A DNA stretch of 23,441 nucleotides, from the IMG/VR virus record IMGVR_UViG_3300032456_000020, positions 1 through 23,441 of that record; one strand, 5' to 3'. The stretch is from a virus. Shown here piece after piece: positions 18,927-23,441 of the stretch. The position numbers and the translations under genes were made by a program. Below the pieces are notes generated by a model. It made no database searches and was not told where the DNA came from. It was given only the letters and a program-made list of their open reading frames with translations. Position 1 is the first letter of the stretch. Each line of letters starts with the position of its first letter.

Positions 18927-19343
18927 ACGCAGGGCAAAATCGTTTGCTTCTAGCTGATCATTGATCCACTCAAGCTCATCGGTAGTTAGGTCACCATCGA
19001 TCGCTATTAAATCAAGACGCGCAATGTCGATCGCAAACTCTAAGGTTTCAAGGTCTTTATTCGAGATCGCACTAATGATCGCTGTCAAAGCCGTGCCCAC
19101 CCTCACCGTTTTTTGTAAGGCAGCGTTGGTATTAGCTTCAGGCTCTCTTGAGGCTACAAAGAGTTTTGCATAAACTGGACTTGATTTTAAAGCGTCATAT
19201 AGCCCTGCCCATTTAGGTTTTAGTGGAGGCGTGTTATACGCTACAACTTCTGGTGCATCGTCTTCTAGCCATTCCTCGGCAAATCCAGACTGGAGGTTAG
19301 CAAACAATCCAGTAATCTCACCATCCATGCGTTGAGCGAACAT
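18918..19343 (-). CDS. Unknown protein after the tail fibre, 141 residues
   Basis: It follows the fibre gene by two bases, as the last gene of the leftward late operon in the circular reading. The protein starts MFAQRMDGEITGLFANLQSG, has a middle segment AGLYDALKSSPVYAKLFVAS, and a helical C-terminus with acidic residues (DLDLTTDELEWINDQL is approximate; the end is ANDFALRLE). It could be a fibre chaperone or tail protein, judging only from location. No family motif was recognised. Its last 39 bases are duplicated at 18525-18563. Confidence 0.7.
   Translation of the reverse strand: MFAQRMDGEITGLFANLQSGFAEEWLEDDAPEVVAYNTPPLKPKWAGLYDALKSSPVYAKLFVASREPEANTNAALQKTVRVGTALTAIISAISNKDLETLEFAIDIARLDLIAIDGDLTTDELEWINDQLEANDFALRLE
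18922..18960. repeat. 39-bp repeat, copy 2
   Basis: Partner of 18525-18563, located 397 bases downstream. It is the 3' coding end of the minus-strand gene at 18918-19343. The plus-strand genes before each copy are also paralogous (about 405 bases apart), so the whole block of about 400 bp was probably duplicated. Confidence 0.8.
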
Positions 19344-19345
19344 GA

Positions 19346-21241
19346 TTAACGTCCTCTAGGGTGATCAAAACTCGAGATATTGAGGTGTAAAACATTGGCA
19401 CTAAGGAAGTTAGCTCTTATGCGGATCTGAGAGGCGGTGTTCGTCACCAAAGGTATCTGAGCGGTGGATGTAATGGAGTTGCCCTGAACATCAATCCTAG
19501 CAGCCGTAAAATCTGGAGTATCATTGTTTTGATCAGGACTACTAAAATACAAATGATCGCCAGAAGCCCCGCCGTAGTGCGCCCTGTAGTTTCCGGCGCA
19601 GTTTAAACCCAAGGGAGAAGAAACAGTATAGAGCGTCCCAGTAGATGGAATATTGGTAAGGTTGGAAATATCAACGGGCGGCGTAGACCACAGACAGCGA
19701 TCGCCCCTTTGCACAAAGGAGATAATGTTGCTACTAGCATCGGTACGGATGCTCCAGATCAGTCTCGGAGTCCATCCAGCAGGGCAACTCGCCCCACTAA
19801 CTGAGGTATCAAACCCAAAGTCAATCACCCCAGTAGTATTATTCTGCATGGCAAAGCAGTGATACCAGGTGTTTGCAGCCCTAGCGCCACTAAATAGACC
19901 GCCACTACCACTACCCGCCGCCCAGGTCGCATCCAGCCGCTTCGTAAAGGCAGCGACATTTTCTATCATCGTTGTCACCCAGGCAACGCCTAAGCCGAAG
20001 TCAATCTGAGCTAGCGGGGTAATCGCGTTACGCACAGCCACCAGACCGGACAAAAAGCCTCTAGCGTTGATTGAACCGGGCAGCGAAGTAGCCCATTGAA
20101 CAGTGCCACTAATCGTTTGCAGGAACGTATTGTTAGCACCCGGTGTCAACGTAGAAATTGGCGTACTGCCATTGTTGACCAGGAAGGGAGCGCGAGATCC
20201 AGCATCAAACCAAGTTGCAGCAGGTGTACGGATGCCAAAGTTACCCGCCGCCACGCCAGCAACAGCAGCGCCACTGGTATTACGCCAAATCTGACCCGCC
20301 GTAGCCCCCGTAGGCGCAGCATTAGCAGCCAGGAAGTCAGCGCCAAATACTTCTACTTCACGGGTATATTGAGCGTGAGGATCGGCTGCACCAAGATGGC
20401 TTGCGATCGCGCTATCTATAGCAGCAGGGGTCGCAGCACCAATAAAGCCAGGGGGATAGTCAGACGAGGCAGGCACCACCGCCCCAGTGCGAGAAGCAAA
20501 GCTAGCCACCCCAGAGCTAGCAGGGGGCGCGGCTGTAATCGTGACAATGCCTGCCGCTGTAGTAACGGTATTACCGCCAGCGCCTGCGATTTGCACCCCC
20601 CCAGTGGCACCGTTGAGCGAGGTTACCCCAGGAACTCCAGCCGCCGCGCCTGTTGCAGTTAAGGTCAAGCTATTACCCGATTGGGTGATATTCATGCCAG
20701 CGCCTTGCACCAGACTGATAGCCCCTTGCAGGTTATTCAGGCTGATCACACCCGCCGCCGCAGCGCCCCCTGTACCTGTTTGCGGTGTAGCAGCACCTAG
20801 CACAGTCCAACCTGTTCCATTCCAGTAAGCAAAGTTGCCCGGAGGAACTCCAGCAACAGCAGCGCCGCTAGTATTCTGCCAAACCGCACCCGTTACCGGA
20901 CTGGGGGGAGCAGTGTTAGAGGCAATCTGATTAGAGGATGGAGATGTAGTACCCACTAAGATCCACGCGGTGCCGTTCCAGTAGCCAAAGTTTCCTACGG
21001 GGATGCCGACTTGAGTTTGATTGCCGGAGTTGTACCAAACCGTACCAGGAGGCGGAGTCACCGGGGCGATATTGCTATTAACAATGCCGCCAACGGTGGA
21101 GCCAGCCAACCTAACTTGAGACAAAGGATAGGGATCAGATAGTACACCAGGAGTCAAATAGAGCCTGACACCGATCACCTGAGCGCCCGATCCGTCATAC
21201 ACCCAGACCCCTGGATAAGTGCCACCATTGAATTCAAACAT
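19346..21241 (-). CDS. Tail fibre / receptor-binding protein
   Basis: This 631-residue protein has the repetitive, Gly/Thr/Ala-rich make-up of phage fibres. Three copies of a module with NTSGAAVAGVPPGNFAYW-type sequence lie at about residues 66-97, 118-149 and 316-348. Two strand repeats (SLNNLQGAISLVQGAGMNIT and SLNGATGGVQIAGAGG) lie between them, then a segment LGAADPHAQYTREVE common in fibre shafts. The C-terminal 250 residues are non-repetitive (GGLFSGARAANTWYHCFAMQ, VQRGDRCLWSTPP) and probably form the receptor-binding head. It starts two bases after the stop of the preceding gene. It would decide host range. Confidence 0.9.
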   Translation of the reverse strand: MFEFNGGTYPGVWVYDGSGAQVIGVRLYLTPGVLSDPYPLSQVRLAGSTVGGIVNSNIAPVTPPPGTVWYNSGNQTQVGIPVGNFGYWNGTAWILVGTTSPSSNQIASNTAPPSPVTGAVWQNTSGAAVAGVPPGNFAYWNGTGWTVLGAATPQTGTGGAAAAGVISLNNLQGAISLVQGAGMNITQSGNSLTLTATGAAAGVPGVTSLNGATGGVQIAGAGGNTVTTAAGIVTITAAPPASSGVASFASRTGAVVPASSDYPPGFIGAATPAAIDSAIASHLGAADPHAQYTREVEVFGADFLAANAAPTGATAGQIWRNTSGAAVAGVAAGNFGIRTPAATWFDAGSRAPFLVNNGSTPISTLTPGANNTFLQTISGTVQWATSLPGSINARGFLSGLVAVRNAITPLAQIDFGLGVAWVTTMIENVAAFTKRLDATWAAGSGSGGLFSGARAANTWYHCFAMQNNTTGVIDFGFDTSVSGASCPAGWTPRLIWSIRTDASSNIISFVQRGDRCLWSTPPVDISNLTNIPSTGTLYTVSSPLGLNCAGNYRAHYGGASGDHLYFSSPDQNNDTPDFTAARIDVQGNSITSTAQIPLVTNTASQIRIRANFLSANVLHLNISSFDHPRGR

Positions 21242-21243
21242 CG

Positions 21244-22317
21244 TTAAGTTCCTATAGAGGGTAGAGGATCGCCGCGCTTTATCATAGTGGCTAAAACATG
21301 CTTGCAGTAAGCATTACCATCATCCACCGGAGCGCCAGCTTTGCTATCTGTCCAGACGCGATCGCGCCAACGAGAGGGGTATTCTGAGTCCCTATCTTGT
21401 AGCTCAGTGCGGGTGTAATCAGGGCAATTACAAGAATAATGGGCGCGATCAGGGTCAATCGGCAATGGTGGATCTTGAGGGGGTGGATCTGCTGGATCAG
21501 GGGGCAGCGTCACCGGAGGGGGACTGCCGGGGACAAAACCCACCGGATAAGCGGTTACGTTTGGCGGAAGTCCAGTAATACTCCAAGTTCCTGGGATATG
21601 GTTCCATCTAAATTCCCGTAATGCTGGATTGAATTGATAAGCATTTGGCACCAGTCCGCCCGGCTCAGGCACATAGCGGAATAGCAGCACGATCGCACTT
21701 GAGCCACCCACAAAATTATAGATTTTGCCATTACTCACCCAGTACCCCGCCGTTAAAATCGGTTGACCCGCTGGAGTGAATGGCGCAATCAGCCGCACAG
21801 CATTGATCGCCGTTACGGTATTCGATAGGGTTACGCCAGGGGCGAAAACTGTGTTTCGTAGCCACGGTAGCCGATAAGGGAAAGAAACAGGTCCACTATA
21901 GGCAGGGTTCCCCTGCGCGCTCAAGATTTGGGCAGGCAAGGGCAGCACACCGCCCAGATCAACCGCAAACACTGTGGATGTTGTAGGCAAACCGCCGCCG
22001 CCGCCCGTAGGCGGATCACCCGGAGGATCAGGGAAGGTAGGCACCGGGCGGGGCGGGGCGGATTCATCCACAATCACGATCCAGCCGCCATCAGGACTGC
22101 GAGTACTGGGAAAGCGGTACAGCATCCGAGTGCCAACGCCCGGTATTTCTTGGATTTTGCCCACCAGCGATCGCGCCTTTTCTAATCGCGAAGCAAGGGA
22201 GCGATAGCGGTCTGTTTGCTGTTGTGAGTAACTAACCTGAGTTCCAGATTGGCGAGGATTAAAAGATTTAACCTGGTTTGCAGTGCGAGGTCTGCGAGGA
22301 GTGCGAGGTTTATTCAT
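21244..22317 (-). CDS. Tail or adsorption-apparatus protein with a SWIM-like zinc motif
   Basis: I prefer the ATG at 22317 (357 residues; overlaps the upstream gene by eight bases) over 22362, because the latter has no ribosome site. The N-terminus is basic (MNKPRTPRRPRTANQVKSFN), followed by a Gly/Pro-rich region, a beta-rich middle (TAGYWVSNGKIYNFVGGSSA) and a Pro/Asp linker. The C-terminus contains YSCNCPDYTR and AYCKHVLATM: Cys296, Cys298, Cys338 and His340, a CxC...CxH arrangement as in SWIM zinc fingers. The 39-residue gap is longer than in typical SWIM domains. Position before the fibre gene suggests a structural role. Confidence 0.7.
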   Translation of the reverse strand: MNKPRTPRRPRTANQVKSFNPRQSGTQVSYSQQQTDRYRSLASRLEKARSLVGKIQEIPGVGTRMLYRFPSTRSPDGGWIVIVDESAPPRPVPTFPDPPGDPPTGGGGGLPTTSTVFAVDLGGVLPLPAQILSAQGNPAYSGPVSFPYRLPWLRNTVFAPGVTLSNTVTAINAVRLIAPFTPAGQPILTAGYWVSNGKIYNFVGGSSAIVLLFRYVPEPGGLVPNAYQFNPALREFRWNHIPGTWSITGLPPNVTAYPVGFVPGSPPPVTLPPDPADPPPQDPPLPIDPDRAHYSCNCPDYTRTELQDRDSEYPSRWRDRVWTDSKAGAPVDDGNAYCKHVLATMIKRGDPLPSIGT

Positions 22318-22525
22318 TACCGCTCTTGTATAGGCATTTGGGTACAGGAAAGTTGTACTCAAACAACCAATGAATCGCTTGTTGCTTATCGCTGTAGCTG
22401 CATTGCGCTGCCCTCACCGCAATCTCATCGTCCACAATCTCATCATCCGCCGAATCTTGAATGATCGCATTAAGTAAATGCTCTAGCTGTGCCGTACATT
22501 CAATCGTTAACCGACGTTGTGTCAT
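22310..22525 (-). CDS. Unknown protein of the connector/tail region, 71 residues
   Basis: The protein starts MTQRRLTIECTAQLEHLLNA and is acidic in the middle (QDSADDEIVDDEIAVRAA); it ends FEYNFPVPKCLYKSGNE. It overlaps the preceding 132-residue gene by four bases (ATGA) and the next gene by eight bases. Its small size, acidity and location between connector and tail genes fit a tail-completion or assembly-chaperone protein, but no motif supports this. No second copy is present at the left end because the window starts inside the preceding gene. Confidence 0.75.
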   Translation of the reverse strand: MTQRRLTIECTAQLEHLLNAIIQDSADDEIVDDEIAVRAAQCSYSDKQQAIHWLFEYNFPVPKCLYKSGNE

Positions 22526-22920
22526 TGCCGCATCGCGCTTACGTTCAAATATTGATGATTGTCGGGGTTGTTGTAGTTCGTTGCCCCCAGGAAACGCCCC
22601 AGGCGATCTGTCTCTTTGATGTAAGCCTGATCGCGTTCCTTTTGGGATGGGGCACGGAATTCAACATCGCTATAATTGCGATCGCCCGTGAGTACCCGCC
22701 GAGATGCAATACCGCTATCTTGTGCATCCGTTTCGGTTTCGTCAAATGTGCGATCGCATCGGTTAAGCAGCTTCACCGCCCAGGCAATCCATTGCACCGT
22801 GCGACTATTATCATTCAATGCCGCCCTGAGAATCACCTCATCGCCAAACGGAACCGCCCGACTGGTATAGCCCAGATGGTTTTTAGCCCGTTCTTCATCG
22901 GCAAAGAGCAGCATCGGCAT
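22522..22920 (-). CDS. Head-tail connector-region protein, 132 residues (complete copy)
   Basis: The protein starts MPMLLFADEERAKNHLGYTS and has helices RTVQWIAWAVKLLNRCDRTF and PSQKERDQAYIKETDRLGRF. The C-terminus is Asn/Tyr-rich (ATNYNNPDNHQYLNVSAMRQ). Mostly helical proteins of this length just after the capsid genes are often head-tail adaptors (gp6/gp15-like), but I see no specific motif. The start overlaps the previous stop (TAATG), and the end overlaps the 71-residue gene (ATGA). The left partial copy (1-309) shows substitutions scattered along the protein. Confidence 0.8.
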   Translation of the reverse strand: MPMLLFADEERAKNHLGYTSRAVPFGDEVILRAALNDNSRTVQWIAWAVKLLNRCDRTFDETETDAQDSGIASRRVLTGDRNYSDVEFRAPSQKERDQAYIKETDRLGRFLGATNYNNPDNHQYLNVSAMRQ

Positions 22921-23192
22921 TAAATGACTGCTCCATCTTTATCTAGCGGTATCCGTTTGCCGCTTGCTTTTGGTGCAGGTGGGAATTTATTAAAGCTGAT
23001 TTCGTGGGGTTCGATAAAGTCAGGCAACCCAGCGACATCGCCTTTTGGCTGATAGCAAAGCACCATACCAGAGCCATTCAGCAAAACATCTGCTTCAATC
23101 TTTTCACCCTTATAGAACAACTGATCTAAGGGGACATCGACCGAGAAATCACCAAAATAATCAGGGGTCAAAATAATTGGCGATCTTTTCAT
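22920..23192 (-). CDS. Small virion-region protein, 90 residues (right copy)
   Basis: The second copy of the gene at 309-581, starting MKRSPIILTPDYFGDF. Eleven base differences give four residue changes (positions 2, 40, 88 and 90); the rest are silent. The reading frame and both overlaps with neighbours are intact, so both copies look functional. In the circular reading they are alleles of a single gene. Confidence 0.85.
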   Translation of the reverse strand: MKRSPIILTPDYFGDFSVDVPLDQLFYKGEKIEADVLLNGSGMVLCYQPKGDVAGLPDFIEPHEISFNKFPPAPKASGKRIPLDKDGAVI

Positions 23193-23441
23193 AGCAAATC
23201 ACTCCGATAAATAATATTTAATTCACGTTCCTGTTCCCGCGATAGCAAAATGCCATCATCCACCGTAGGGGCACCCACAAGCATTTGGAATACAACCCGC
23301 ACATCGACCCGCACTGGACGAATTTGGGGCGAGTTTGGCGGCGCAACCGTCGCACCTACGGGCGATTGGTTAGTTCCTTGCAGTGTCCGAGTCCCAGGAT
23401 CAATATTGCCAGCATGCAAAAACAGCTTAGGGCTGAAGTTG
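23189..23441 (-). CDS. Virion-region protein, partial right copy (C-terminal 83 codons)
   Basis: The end of the gene corresponding to 578-1183, cut by the window edge at 23441. Within the shared part only one residue differs (SREQERELN against SHEQERELN) and the other three base changes are silent. The overlap of four bases with the 90-residue gene is kept. Confidence 0.8.
   Translation of the reverse strand, partial: NFSPKLFLHAGNIDPGTRTLQGTNQSPVGATVAPPNSPQIRPVRVDVRVVFQMLVGAPTVDDGILLSREQERELNIIYRSDLL

Larger units (their letters stand above)
22612..23441. repeat. Right copy of terminal redundancy
   Basis: This copy aligns without gaps to 1-830. It begins inside the 132-residue gene and ends inside the 201-residue gene at the window edge. 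See the left copy for mismatch counts. Confidence 0.95.

Noticed and set aside
1-23441. tRNA or rRNA genes
   Set aside because: I saw no cloverleaf-like sequence or rRNA segment in the intergenic regions on either strand, although no folding program was run.

Overview
The window looks like the genome of a small tailed (or minimally tailed) bacteriophage of a cyanobacterium, possibly with a plasmid-like phase. The host assignment rests on the many copies of GCGATCGC (the cyanobacterial HIP1 octamer) spread through coding and non-coding DNA, and on cyanobacterial-type proteins (pentapeptide repeats, a secreted peptide with a GGGTR motif). The first 830 bases recur at the end (22612-23441) with 34 mismatches by my count, about 96% identity. 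Joined through this redundancy the window becomes a circle of about 22,611 bp, and the late genes form one uninterrupted leftward operon: small-terminase candidate, GH19 endolysin, large terminase, portal, scaffold candidate, major capsid protein, three small head or connector proteins, a 71-residue protein, a 357-residue protein with a zinc-type motif, a tail fibre and a 141-residue protein. I therefore read it as a circular or circularly permuted genome whose ends come from two coexisting variants.

Layout. 1-7032 (minus): packaging and capsid genes. 7326-8208 (plus): a tandem pair of paralogous phage proteins. 8195-10135 (minus): an L,D-transpeptidase-like protein, a membrane-anchored coiled-coil protein and a basic disordered protein, perhaps lysis or virion accessory functions. 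10266-16307 (plus): an early or replication region of short genes. It includes a secreted mini-protein, two A-depleted GT-rich genes each followed by its own terminator, three consecutive genes sharing the same leader element, an SSB-like protein, a helix-turn-helix-like regulator, a pentapeptide protein and a winged-helix replication-initiator candidate with iteron-like repeats inside its gene. 16304-17395 (minus): three overlapping genes ending in a KOW-like protein. 17556-18926 (plus): micro-genes built from repeatedly duplicated modules. 18918-22920 (minus): tail and connector genes, followed by the second copy of the left end.

No integrase, DNA polymerase, tape-measure or tail-tube gene was recognised. 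Replication probably depends on the host plus the initiator candidate at 15318-16307. The best candidates for new biology are the initiator gene with internal iterons and an adjacent AT-rich stretch, the GT-strand genes with their duplicated promoter-leader, the thrice-repeated leader element, and the shuffled micro-gene cluster that shares a module with the endolysin. Functional calls come from reading motifs only; no database search was run.
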